Of a stretch of 25,733 bases of DNA, positions 13,201 through 20,989 are shown piece by piece (positions within the stretch are counted from its first letter, which is position 1; every line of letters begins with the position of its first letter). This DNA comes from a virus. The translations under genes and the position numbers were made by a program. Below the pieces are notes generated by a model. It was not told where the DNA came from and did no database searches. It saw only the letters and a list, made by a program, of their open reading frames with translations. The DNA is taken from positions 1 to 25,733 of IMG/VR virus record IMGVR_UViG_3300025647_000241, one strand, 5' to 3'.

Positions 13201-14687
13201 ATGATAACATCGATCCTAAGATCAAATCTAATTTGAAGAAAGGTGATGTATCTGATTTTCAGACTAACTCATATGTAAAAGAAGACGCTCAAAAGAAAAA
13301 TTTGAAGTCTATCCTATCAAAGAAAAAAGAAGCCAAGTCAACTGCTGGTGCTGGCGAATGGGGCACTGATGAGCTGGCTAACAATTACAGAAATCAAACT
13401 CCTGGTCAATCTGTATCTGAAGAAACTCTGCAAGAAAATCCAATCATTAAAGGTATTCTTAGCAAGGTAGCAACCAGCACCGCAGATGATGCTGCCGCTA
13501 TCGCTAAGGCAAAGGCTCGTGAGCAAGCAAAGGCTGCTGCTAAGAAACCTGAAGTTGCTCAAGCAGCAAAAGATGCAGAAAGAAGATCTCAGGCATTTAA
13601 AGCATCTGAAGCTGATAGAGCTGAGCGTGCAGCAAAGAATCAAGCTACGAAAGGTTATCAGGGTGCGTTTGATAAGTTGGACACATACAATAAAAAGCAA
13701 TTCAACTTCGACAAAGATCCACAAGGTGCGATTGATAAGGTAACTGATCTTTCTAAGAATCCAAAGGTTGATCCAGATGTTCGTCCTATGTACAAGGACA
13801 TGGCTAAGAAGATGGCACATGATAGTGCTGTTAAATCAAGCGAAGCTGGTCAGCGTATGAATGCGCTGAAGGGCGTGGCAAAACCTGAACATAAGGGTAC
13901 AACTGCTGCTCCATCAAGTTCGCCGCAATCGCAAATGGGTGTTACTCGTAAGAAGTTTAGAGAAATTTTAAATAATCCGCAACACCCAAGACACGATGAA
14001 GCAACCAAGTTAAAGACTGAAGAAACTCAGTTAGATGAGATTGGTCCACTGGTTGGTTTGGCTGCGAGAGGTGCTGCTTCTCTGGCAACTAAAGGATTAA
14101 ACAAACTCGGTAAGTCTGATTGGTGGAACAAAGGACGTAATGTAAGAGTTCCTGGTGAAGATAAAGCATCGCTAAAGACTCTTGCCAAAGACGACATCAG
14201 CCAGATGACTCGCAGTGATGCTGCGTTTAAGTCAGGTGATACAAGCGTTTCTAGTTTGCGTCCAATGAAAGCATTTACACCAGATATGGTCAAGACTGGT
14301 CCAACTGCAGCGGTTCGTCAGGCAGTTGAGCGTCCGCTGAAGGCAGTAAGCAATCTTATGAACGGATACTGCCCAGAAACTGGTGATCTGATTGAATCTT
14401 TGGTTATCGAAGCAGCTGAGTATCAAGGCAAGAAGGTAGAACTAAATAATCCGTTCCGCTTGCCTGCTGGTTCTAAGAAGAAGTTTGGTGTATATGTAAA
14501 GAACGACAAAGGCAATGTTGTCAAGGTAACATTTGGTGATCCAAACATGGAGATCAAGCGTGACGATCCTGAGCGCAGAAAAGCATTCCGCTCTCGTCAC
14601 TCTTGCGATGATGATATTGGACCAAAGTGGAAAGCAAGATATTGGAGCTGCAGGCAATGGCGTGCTGGACATAAGGTGGAAGACTAA
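10278..14687 (+). CDS. Giant modular polyprotein 1 with N-terminal nucleotidyltransferase domain
   Basis: A 1469-residue ORF. The start at 10278 (MSKKVVTTFGRLNPPTSGH) is preferred to an in-frame ATG at 10239, because this is where cytidylyltransferase-like proteins begin. Residues 1-180 form a nucleotidyltransferase domain with the T-x-GH motif (PPTSGH, 14-19) and GMSASKLR near 137. Then come a very basic segment (189-307), a CWKGYEAIGTKKKNGKTVPN module (near 428), a helix-turn-helix module (TAKEIADMVGI, near 485), a KWVIYSKDGSKKLGTYDTEA module (near 560), an EF-hand/dockerin-like DVDNDGDVDDIDRIL (near 615), helical segments, and a C-terminal domain with VTFGDPNMEIKRDDPERRKA common in phage head proteins. 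Between modules lie L/I/V-x-E sites (residues 188, 307, 417, 551, 676, 734, 803, 1053, 1254, 1378) that fit prohead-protease cleavage. Confidence 0.85.
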   Translation: MSKKVVTTFGRLNPPTSGHQKLVDKITSLAKGADARIYLSHSQNNKKDPLDYNTKIALAQKAFGPSVTKSNAKTIIQVMQELQKAGYTDVTIVVGSDRVKDFDTLLNKYNGKDYTFDSIKVVSAGQRDPDADDVSGMSASKLRALAKEGNFAAFKTGLPRNLQSSAKKIYDQLRSIMEQPETEQQLDEYAVLNQQQRLKRARMMKRIAKKVARMRKIRAKRMADTNRLMKRSRKQAIQFLRKRVAGERGKEYRELGRGEKITIDKLVQKKSAMIDRLAKRLLPKVRKAEIARVSAARAPKNEEYLREEVAPVKSFKDLMERRKGPNEIRALNDINREKRNDFVKHDRMRDQARLKDTLLRNRGITKEAYESLEKKAEAINVSIDAVLEVYDAAEIDSSKSATEQQQRFAAVNHFVAEARKNGLESACWKGYEAIGTKKKNGKTVPNCVPVKEEVDPHKNKSGRMVKKSWDYTPQKNTTPRLPLRTAKEIADMVGIKVNQFGLLAKKYPDMPKPVSGITTYVRGRSTTYYEPKAFLKWAKSNGIGKFAEINETIKHEGEKWVIYSKDGSKKLGTYDTEAAAKKRLRQIEFFKHMNEAKIAHALDPKKSLKHSMKDVGVDVDNDGDVDDIDRILSAPPEVTGTEKDQKKVQMALQKHGELEKKHTKVGVAYEETQLDEIVPALATAARIISTAGKAIKTGAKAIGKGTASRSSVGTMALEPKDTATSTSDVPKLNELSPQTLIKYASKAASDSAAASKAGDIERAKKREAGISRAMDKEVASRTASKPVKKPDDFEKKERTPLGEDGYKWQDFSDTERAELTRRMDAMGFKQIKNPDTFNARDVSQRKKLADILRKPEKASDFEPIQRITPAERNVMNNSYIPEEFSKMLEDADRTIDRLRWADVPQMEPLKRMSNNQLKGYVRDYVSKNSDQVRKFMGAADSGMFGRAIIQKMAPNYIPATKSMTDKDWSNAWKAYDNIDPKIKSNLKKGDVSDFQTNSYVKEDAQKKNLKSILSKKKEAKSTAGAGEWGTDELANNYRNQTPGQSVSEETLQENPIIKGILSKVATSTADDAAAIAKAKAREQAKAAAKKPEVAQAAKDAERRSQAFKASEADRAERAAKNQATKGYQGAFDKLDTYNKKQFNFDKDPQGAIDKVTDLSKNPKVDPDVRPMYKDMAKKMAHDSAVKSSEAGQRMNALKGVAKPEHKGTTAAPSSSPQSQMGVTRKKFREILNNPQHPRHDEATKLKTEETQLDEIGPLVGLAARGAASLATKGLNKLGKSDWWNKGRNVRVPGEDKASLKTLAKDDISQMTRSDAAFKSGDTSVSSLRPMKAFTPDMVKTGPTAAVRQAVERPLKAVSNLMNGYCPETGDLIESLVIEAAEYQGKKVELNNPFRLPAGSKKKFGVYVKNDKGNVVKVTFGDPNMEIKRDDPERRKAFRSRHSCDDDIGPKWKARYWSCRQWRAGHKVED

Positions 14688-15133
14688 TGGATGAAGTAAT
14701 TGAAAAATTGAAGATTGCTTTCGGAACGTCTTTTGCGTTCTATATGAAGGCGCACAACTTTCACTGGAATGTAGAAGGACCACAGTTCTATCAATTCCAT
14801 GAGTTCTTTGGAGACATTTATGAAGAGGTTCAGGCTTCCTTGGATATCACAGCGGAGCAGATTAGAACACTCGATGCTTATACTCCTGGTTCACTGGGAC
14901 GTCTTCAAGAACTTAGCACCGTCACTGGTGAAGACAGAGTTGAATTGCCTCCGCTCACAATGGTACAAATACTCCTGGCGGATAACGAAAAGACTAGGAC
15001 TGCGTTCCTCGAAGCGTTCGCCGCAGCAGAAAAAGAAAATCTGCAAGGATTGATGGATCACCTTGCCGCAAGAATTGACGCACATAACAAACATCGTTGG
15101 ATGTTAAACTCTCATCTAAAGAAGGTAGGATAA
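14687..15133 (+). CDS. Dps-like ferritin-fold protein
   Basis: A 148-residue protein of the Dps family (DNA protection during starvation; a 12-subunit shell that oxidises iron with peroxide and, in some members, binds DNA). The signature AHNFHWNVEGPQFYQFHEFF is at residues 22-41. Ferroxidase-site equivalents seen are His26, His38, Asp53 and Glu57 (SLDITAEQI); the position of the usual acidic residue four after His38 is Gly42, with Asp43 next to it, so iron binding may be altered. There is no long basic N-terminal tail. It starts on the last base of polyprotein 1 (TAATG) and is followed two bases later by polyprotein 2, so all three are co-transcribed. It may protect packaged or newly injected DNA; that role is inferred. 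Confidence 0.9.
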   Translation: MDEVIEKLKIAFGTSFAFYMKAHNFHWNVEGPQFYQFHEFFGDIYEEVQASLDITAEQIRTLDAYTPGSLGRLQELSTVTGEDRVELPPLTMVQILLADNEKTRTAFLEAFAAAEKENLQGLMDHLAARIDAHNKHRWMLNSHLKKVG

Positions 15134-15134
15134 A

Positions 15135-18100
15135 ATGGCTAATCTGATCAATACAATCCGTGGGATGTATCAACCGTTGAAAGAAGCGGATGTAAGCAAC
15201 TATTCGCCAGACGAACACAAAGATGCATACCACGACCATATCGCAAAGTATATGGACACCAAAGAAAAGTATCATAAGGATGCGGCAAAGGAACACGCTG
15301 CTCTTTATAGAGAAAAGACTGGCAAGAGCATCAAAGAAGAAATGGATCTTGATGAGTCACATTTCAAGAAAGGCGACACTGTAATCTGGAAAGGTATGAA
15401 GGGTTCAGTTATTTCTTCTGAAGGCGAAGGCGAAGATGAGGTCTACACCGTTAAGTGCGAAGATGGCAAAACCTACCAAGTGCCAGCTCGTCAGCTTGAG
15501 GGTATGAGCGAAATGGCTCCTGAAGTTGGTCCACCAGAACCAGTTGGCAGCGGTAAGAAAGTTAATCCAAAAGATGTTAGATGGGATGTTGATAAGACTA
15601 TTCCTAAGACCTATGACAAGCTGAAAGAGTCTAGAGATGACACAAAAGGTATGAGCGACAAAGAAAGATTAGACTACCATGCTTCAAACTACAAAAAGAG
15701 CATCGTTGCAGCAAACTCAGCTGGAAATGATAATGCTCGCAAGCAGTATATGGACACTGCTGCTCAGCACTCTCTTGCATACAATCGTTTGACCAAGGGT
15801 GGCGATGTAACTAAGCATAACATGAACGAAGAGTTTGAAATCGAGATTGATGTCAACGATGAACTGTGGGAACAGTTTATTGGAGAACTCAATGAAGAAG
15901 GTGTTCAGTTGGATGAATTGGATTGGCAGGGCATCAAGGATCGTTATACTAAGTTCTATGGCGGACTCGGCGATAAGATTGCGAATTCCAAACCAGTTTC
16001 TGCTGTCAGCGATGTTGCATCAAAAATCAAGGATCGTTATACTAAGTTCTATGGCGGACTTGGTGATAAGAGCATTTCTGATACATTACCGAAGACCACA
16101 TCACAAGTCAAAGCAATTGGCAAATTTGCAAGCAGTGCAGCTGATGCTGCAGGTGATGCGATTTCGAAAGCAGTTGATGTAGTTAAGCCATATGCAAACA
16201 AAGGTTTTGATAAACTGAAGGCATATGTTAACAAGCCTCGCCCAGCTGCACCAGCTAAACCTGATCCAACCACACCATCCAAATCTAATAGTATGAGCGA
16301 CTTGGAAACCAAGAAGAAGTTTGCTGGTGCTAAGGCAGACTGGACTGGTCCAGGAAAGGGTGTTGCTTCAAAGACTGCAGCTATGGCTAAACCAGATTGG
16401 CAGGGTGCTGGTCGTGGTGTTGCTAAAGAAGAAGTTGAATACTCACTCGATGAGGCAGTTCGTGCGGTTGTACTTGGCGAAGCAAAGAAGATTAGCAACG
16501 ATGCGATTCATATTGTTCTTGCTAAGACGAAGAACGCAAGAGAAGGTTTGGCTGCTATCAAGAAGGCATTTAATGTCAACGATAAGGAAGCGAAGAAGCT
16601 GCTTGATCGTGTTATGAATGAAGAAGTTGAACTTGATGAAGCATCGCCAATGATTAAACCTCCTCAGAATGAGTTTGCGAAGAAGGCTGATGCTTTTGCC
16701 CATGCAAAAAAGAATGGTGGTAAGGTTAAGATGAAAACCTTTATTCACCCAACTTCAGGTAAGAAATTTGTTTCTTATGTTGTTATGAAAGAAGAGATTG
16801 AACTTGATGAAGCTAAGTTAGATAAGTCTTCACCAATCTATAAAGAATACGAAGCACTTAAGAAAAAGCCCATTGCTGATCTTCGCAACATCATTGGACG
16901 CAGTCATCGTGTTGTTGACCTAAAGGGTTATGATAAAGCAGGCGCAATTAGACAAGTCCTTGATGACAGATATGGCGAAAAGAAAGTCGATGCTTTCTTT
17001 GGTGAAGAAGTGGAACTTGATGAACTGAGCAAAGAAACTCTTGCCTCTTACAAGAAGAAGGCAGGCGAAGATGCTCGTAAGGCAGACAAGGAAGGCGACT
17101 TCAAGCGTGGCGATAAGCGTTTCTCTGGTATTGTTAAGGCAACCAAGAAAGAGTTTGACAAGGCAAACGAAGAGTTTGAACTTGATGAAGCACGAGTCAC
17201 TAAGGATAATGTAGCCAAGTTGCTAGTCAAGTATGGCAACAATCCTAAGAGCGTGAAGCAGATGGTTGATAAAGAATTTGATCGTGCGGTCAAAGCACAC
17301 CCAACTGCTACTGCAGCAAAGATTGCTGATGTCATTAGAGTTACAGCAGAGTCTGTAGAACTTGATGAAGCAGCAATGGTATCAACTGATGCGCTGAACA
17401 AAGCAGTGACTGCTAAGTTTAGCCCAAGAGTTTCTGCTCAGGTTCTTGGTTATCTGAAGCCAGGTACGAAAAAAGAAGTATCTGTTAAAGACGCAACTGC
17501 TGCTATGAATAGAATGAATATGTCGCCAAGACAGATTGCGAATGTAATGAGTGCGTTGAATGAAGAAGTTGAAATCAACGAAGCACCACTCAACATTCCG
17601 AAGGCAGGTATGCCAAAGACGCTGAAGCAAATGATGTCTGATTACATTGACAAGACCAGCGATGATAAACTTATCCGTCTTGCCAAAGTTCTTGGTAAGA
17701 ATATTACAATCAAGGGTAATCGTGTAATCATCGAAGAAACAGAAATTGATTTAGACGAGGAGATTAACATGTCCATTAATACGGTTGACGAAGCCAAGAA
17801 ATATGGATTGACGCAATCGTTGTTGGATGCTGTTAAGGGTGTCCTCGCAGCGGATGGCGATGTCGATTCCAAACCACTTGATCCTGCTGATCCTAAGCAA
17901 GCCAAAGGTAAGTTTGCTGATCGCAAGGACAAAGATATTAACAATGATGGCAAGGTAGATAAGACTGACAAGTATCTGCATAATCGTCGTAAGGCTGTCA
18001 CAAAGGCAGTTGAAAAGGAAGATGATGCTGAAGAAGTAAAGGGCATGAAAGCCAAGGACGCTGATGATGTTAAGAAGGGCAAGGGAACTGCAAAGCAGGA

Positions 18101-19388
18101 ACCAATCGAAGTCAATCCTAACATAAAAGAAGATTACTGGCATGTTGTTTATAAAGACAAGAATGGTAAGGCGAAAGCAGAAAAGAACTTCAGAGACGAA
18201 AAGTCAGCGAAAGCATATGCCAAGCGTGGCAATATGGTTGACCGTGTTGGCGGCAAGTATGAAGTAAATCGTGTCAAGGGTAGCATGGATGAAGAAATTG
18301 AACTTGATGAAGCAGGCGAAGTGAAGACTCGCAACAAGACGAAGAAGAATCGTATGGATACCGCTCGTGGTGATCTGTACAACAAGCGCAATAAACTGAA
18401 CATTGGTCCTGGCGATACTGGTCATGCGACTAGACAACAATCAATGAAGGCACTTGGTCGTGCTTTGCGCAACGAAGAAGAAGAGATTGATCTTGATGAA
18501 GCATCTTGCAAGACTATGAAAGAAGCAGAGATGACCGATAAGCAAATGAGAAAGCGTGAAGAAATCGTCAAGTCTATGAAGGACAAGAAGGGCGACTTCG
18601 AGAAGCGTTATGGTGATCGTGCTAAGGCAGTGATGTATGCAACTGCTACGAAGATGGCTATGAAGGAAGGTTTTGACCTGACTGATGAGCAGTGGGAAGA
18701 ACTTGGCGAAGCGTATAAGATCCCTAAGAACTATGCCGCAATGATGTTGAAGAAGCGCAAGAAAGCAAATGATAAGGCACAAAAGGATCTAAAAGATCCA
18801 AGTCACAATCCATCATGGGCAAACTCTAAGTCTAAAATGGAAGAAGAGCAAATTGACGAATTGGGAATAGGTACTGTTTTCAACTATGCTCAGAAGCGTA
18901 TTGGTCAGGCACTTTCTGGTTCTTTGCCAGGTAAGAAGTCTATGGACACTTATGCAAAGAACTTGGGCAATGCTCGCACTCGCTTGGATCCATTGAAGAA
19001 TGTTCAGAAGCCAGTGCCAAAGGACAATGTTGTTCCTTTTAGAAAGGAAGATGTTGACGCTATGAGCGAAAACGAAATTAATGAAGCAATCAGACATGAT
19101 CGCTATATTAATGCTCATGGTAAGAAAGCATCAGGAGAAGGCAACTGGATGTTCACTACTGCAGCTCCAGGCAGAAAGTCGAAAGAAACTTTCAGCGGCA
19201 GGGGTAAGCTGGGTGATGTTGCTAAGAACGCCATGAAAGCACTCGGTTCTAAAGAAGTGTATGTAATGGAAGCAACAGTTGACACTGCTGATGTTGAAAA
19301 GAAAAAGAACATGTCTGGTTCTGATAAGAGCAAGCTCGGCAAGATTGCGGACATGCTCAAGAAAGAGCGTGAGAAACGCAACAAGTAA
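15135..19388 (+). CDS. Giant modular polyprotein 2 with repeated EEVELDEA-type cleavage sites
   Basis: A 1417-residue ORF made of many small modules separated by acidic motifs. Candidate prohead-protease sites (L/I-x-E) follow residues 17, 74, 261, 440, 449, 502, 559, 630, 685, 745, 816, 875, 1059, 1122, 1192, 1242 and 1317; most have the form EE(V/I)ELDE/A. Several 53-71-residue fragments result. Modules include an SH3-like KGDTVIWKGMKGSV (about 78), a duplicated KDRYTKFYGGLGDK, KKPIADLRNIIGRSH (about 576), LSKETLASYKKKAG (about 632), a dockerin-like DINNDGKVDKTDKYLHNRRK (about 936), EIVKSMKDKKGDFEKRYGD (about 1138) and GNWMFTTAAPGRK (about 1337). Several of these I recall as separate pieces in other phage head or core proteins. 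It begins 2 bases after dps with GGTAGGA upstream. Processing is inferred from the motifs. Confidence 0.85.
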   Translation: MANLINTIRGMYQPLKEADVSNYSPDEHKDAYHDHIAKYMDTKEKYHKDAAKEHAALYREKTGKSIKEEMDLDESHFKKGDTVIWKGMKGSVISSEGEGEDEVYTVKCEDGKTYQVPARQLEGMSEMAPEVGPPEPVGSGKKVNPKDVRWDVDKTIPKTYDKLKESRDDTKGMSDKERLDYHASNYKKSIVAANSAGNDNARKQYMDTAAQHSLAYNRLTKGGDVTKHNMNEEFEIEIDVNDELWEQFIGELNEEGVQLDELDWQGIKDRYTKFYGGLGDKIANSKPVSAVSDVASKIKDRYTKFYGGLGDKSISDTLPKTTSQVKAIGKFASSAADAAGDAISKAVDVVKPYANKGFDKLKAYVNKPRPAAPAKPDPTTPSKSNSMSDLETKKKFAGAKADWTGPGKGVASKTAAMAKPDWQGAGRGVAKEEVEYSLDEAVRAVVLGEAKKISNDAIHIVLAKTKNAREGLAAIKKAFNVNDKEAKKLLDRVMNEEVELDEASPMIKPPQNEFAKKADAFAHAKKNGGKVKMKTFIHPTSGKKFVSYVVMKEEIELDEAKLDKSSPIYKEYEALKKKPIADLRNIIGRSHRVVDLKGYDKAGAIRQVLDDRYGEKKVDAFFGEEVELDELSKETLASYKKKAGEDARKADKEGDFKRGDKRFSGIVKATKKEFDKANEEFELDEARVTKDNVAKLLVKYGNNPKSVKQMVDKEFDRAVKAHPTATAAKIADVIRVTAESVELDEAAMVSTDALNKAVTAKFSPRVSAQVLGYLKPGTKKEVSVKDATAAMNRMNMSPRQIANVMSALNEEVEINEAPLNIPKAGMPKTLKQMMSDYIDKTSDDKLIRLAKVLGKNITIKGNRVIIEETEIDLDEEINMSINTVDEAKKYGLTQSLLDAVKGVLAADGDVDSKPLDPADPKQAKGKFADRKDKDINNDGKVDKTDKYLHNRRKAVTKAVEKEDDAEEVKGMKAKDADDVKKGKGTAKQEPIEVNPNIKEDYWHVVYKDKNGKAKAEKNFRDEKSAKAYAKRGNMVDRVGGKYEVNRVKGSMDEEIELDEAGEVKTRNKTKKNRMDTARGDLYNKRNKLNIGPGDTGHATRQQSMKALGRALRNEEEEIDLDEASCKTMKEAEMTDKQMRKREEIVKSMKDKKGDFEKRYGDRAKAVMYATATKMAMKEGFDLTDEQWEELGEAYKIPKNYAAMMLKKRKKANDKAQKDLKDPSHNPSWANSKSKMEEEQIDELGIGTVFNYAQKRIGQALSGSLPGKKSMDTYAKNLGNARTRLDPLKNVQKPVPKDNVVPFRKEDVDAMSENEINEAIRHDRYINAHGKKASGEGNWMFTTAAPGRKSKETFSGRGKLGDVAKNAMKALGSKEVYVMEATVDTADVEKKKNMSGSDKSKLGKIADMLKKEREKRNK
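15933..16070 (+). repeat. 45-bp direct repeat inside polyprotein 2
   Basis: Two copies (15933-15977 and 16026-16070) start 93 bases apart and differ at only two synonymous positions. Each encodes IKDRYTKFYGGLGDK. The near identity at DNA level suggests a recent duplication. Confidence 0.9.
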
Positions 19389-19390
19389 AT

Positions 19391-19398
19391 TATAAATA
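19391..19398 (+). promoter_or_regulatory. T4-type late promoter (TATAAATA)
   Basis: A perfect TATAAATA box 3 bases after the stop of polyprotein 2. It is followed by a leader with AAGGAG and the ATG at 19433 and probably drives the structural genes that follow. Confidence 0.85.
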
Positions 19399-19432
19399 GA
19401 TTACAATTTCCGATTAATTAAGGAGAAATCAA

Positions 19433-20422
19433 ATGTCACTTTGGGGAAAATTTGATGCCAAAGCTGCTTCTGGTACAGGTACAGTTACTGTAACTGCTGC
19501 TAACAGCACCGTTATTGGCTCAGGTGCTAGTCTTAGCACGAATTTTGAGGCTGGTGATTACCTGTATGTTGGTAAGAACTGGTATGTTTTCACTGCTATC
19601 GCAAACGCAACGGTTGCAACTGTAGTTTCTGCTAACACTGGTGCAGCACTAAAGGGTGCTCAGTCTAACGGTGATTATGTAGTTTCTGAAAAGCCACTGT
19701 TCACTACTTTCGCTGAAGCGAAGAATGTTGCTGATGGTAACTCTAACACCGTTTATGGCGTTTCTTCTAGAGAAATGTCTGGTTCTGGTGGTATCGGTTC
19801 GATCACTGTTACCGCTGCTGGTGCAGGTTATACAGTTATGCCAACCGCAGTTATCACTGATGCGAACGGCGCAAGCGCAACCACTTCCACAAGAGCGAAG
19901 GTTATTACTTTCACTGTTGGTTCTGCTCTTGATTCTGATGCTGGTACTGGCTATGCCAACGGCGATGTAATCAAGGTCAACGGTGGTACTGGTACTTCCG
20001 CAAACGCAACTGTTACAACTGGTGCTTCTAACACTTCTGTTGCATCTCTCGCAGTTGTTAATGCTGGTCTCTACAGTGCACTGCCTACATTGACTGGCGC
20101 AGCTACCACTGCTGAAACTGGTACTGGTACTGGTCTGAAGGTTGACCTGAGCATGGGTCTGGCTTCTGTACTCATAACTGCTGCTGGTTCTGGCTATGTT
20201 AGCCCAACTGTAACGATTGCTAACACTGGTGGTGCTGCATCTTCTGTTGCTACTGCTACTGCTGCACTGGTTGCTTCTGAAAGAGCAAATGTTGCTCACG
20301 CTGGTTGGGTTCGCCGCACTGTTGGTACAGGTGGTCGTGCTGGTCGTGTACAGTATGAAACACTGGTTGCTATGTCTAGCATCGGTGGTGACGCTGAAGA
20401 CGATTCTAAGTTGCCAGAATAA
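19433..20422 (+). CDS. Beta-rich virion structural protein
   Basis: A 329-residue protein rich in Gly, Ala, Ser and Thr with almost no Cys or Trp. The N-terminal domain (MSLWGKFDAKAASG... FEAGDYLYVGKNWYVF) and the C-terminal domain (VAHAGWVRRTVGTGGRAGR...) match a structural protein I recall from cyanophages and related aquatic myoviruses. Between them at least two clear copies of a beta repeat with the pattern ITxAGxGYxxxPTxxI (about residues 124-142 and 244-262) and one degenerate copy (VVNAGLYSALPTLTG, about 207) suggest an adhesin-like or decoration-type shaft. It is preceded by a late promoter and AAGGAG 8 bases before the ATG. Whether it is a head decoration or a tail component cannot be decided here. 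Confidence 0.8.
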   Translation: MSLWGKFDAKAASGTGTVTVTAANSTVIGSGASLSTNFEAGDYLYVGKNWYVFTAIANATVATVVSANTGAALKGAQSNGDYVVSEKPLFTTFAEAKNVADGNSNTVYGVSSREMSGSGGIGSITVTAAGAGYTVMPTAVITDANGASATTSTRAKVITFTVGSALDSDAGTGYANGDVIKVNGGTGTSANATVTTGASNTSVASLAVVNAGLYSALPTLTGAATTAETGTGTGLKVDLSMGLASVLITAAGSGYVSPTVTIANTGGAASSVATATAALVASERANVAHAGWVRRTVGTGGRAGRVQYETLVAMSSIGGDAEDDSKLPE

Positions 20423-20433
20423 GGAGTTGACGA

Positions 20434-20988
20434 ATGGCTGACAAAAAGGTCTCCGAATTAACAACACTCAATACAGCGAGTGGTGATGACCTTTTGTTGG
20501 TCGTCAACGATCCTTCAGGTACACCTGCAAGCAGAAAGATTACTGTAAACAATTTGTTTGGTAATGTAGTTGTTAGCACTACTCATAAAGCAAGAACAAC
20601 ATTTAATGCAAATGTTATTATTGCCACGAATAGCGTAACAGCAACTGCTAATCTTGCAATTACTGGTGGTTTGTCAGTAAACAGTACTGCTATTTTGCCT
20701 GCGATTCAAGATCGTATGCAAGTAGCGAATGTTACCAGCTTATTTCATTATACAACATTGACTGGTGTAACACAATCAAATGAAATTAACAACGAATTTA
20801 ATGTTTCATCAAATACAGTAACTGTACAGTCAAACACTGGATTAGTTGTATCAGTTGGCTCAGCGCCAAGTTCTAATAATCCAACAACAGAAGGATGGAC
20901 TGCAGGGACTATGGCATTTAGTAATACATACTTGTATATTGCAGTTGATGCTAACACAATTAAGAGGGTGCCACTAAGCGTATTCTAA
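20434..20988 (+). CDS. Virion structural protein, tail-fibre-like N-terminus
   Basis: A 184-residue protein starting MADKKVSELTTLNTASGDDL, followed by LLVVNDPSGTPASRKITVNN, an N-terminal pattern found in many phage fibre or baseplate-associated proteins of aquatic T4-like phages. The rest is beta-rich, Asn/Thr/Ser-rich (TATANLAITGGLSVNSTA), and the C-terminus (TMAFSNTYLYIAVDANTIKR) is a small domain seen at the end of fibre-like proteins. AAGGAG at 20421-20426 precedes the ATG at 20434. It follows the upstream structural gene after 11 bases. Confidence 0.75.
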   Translation: MADKKVSELTTLNTASGDDLLLVVNDPSGTPASRKITVNNLFGNVVVSTTHKARTTFNANVIIATNSVTATANLAITGGLSVNSTAILPAIQDRMQVANVTSLFHYTTLTGVTQSNEINNEFNVSSNTVTVQSNTGLVVSVGSAPSSNNPTTEGWTAGTMAFSNTYLYIAVDANTIKRVPLSVF

Positions 20989-20989
20989 T

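Noticed and set aside
10278-19388. Giant ORFs as tail tape-measure proteins
   Set aside because: They are modular, charged and full of L-x-E linkers instead of long regular coiled coils with hydrophobic segments, and T4-type phages use a different kind of tape measure (gp29).
19649-20467. A 272-aa open frame on the minus strand
   Set aside because: It is the antisense of a Gly/Ala/Thr-rich repetitive structural gene, has a low-complexity Ser/Thr/Asn/Cys composition and no ribosome-binding site; an artefact of codon use on the other strand.
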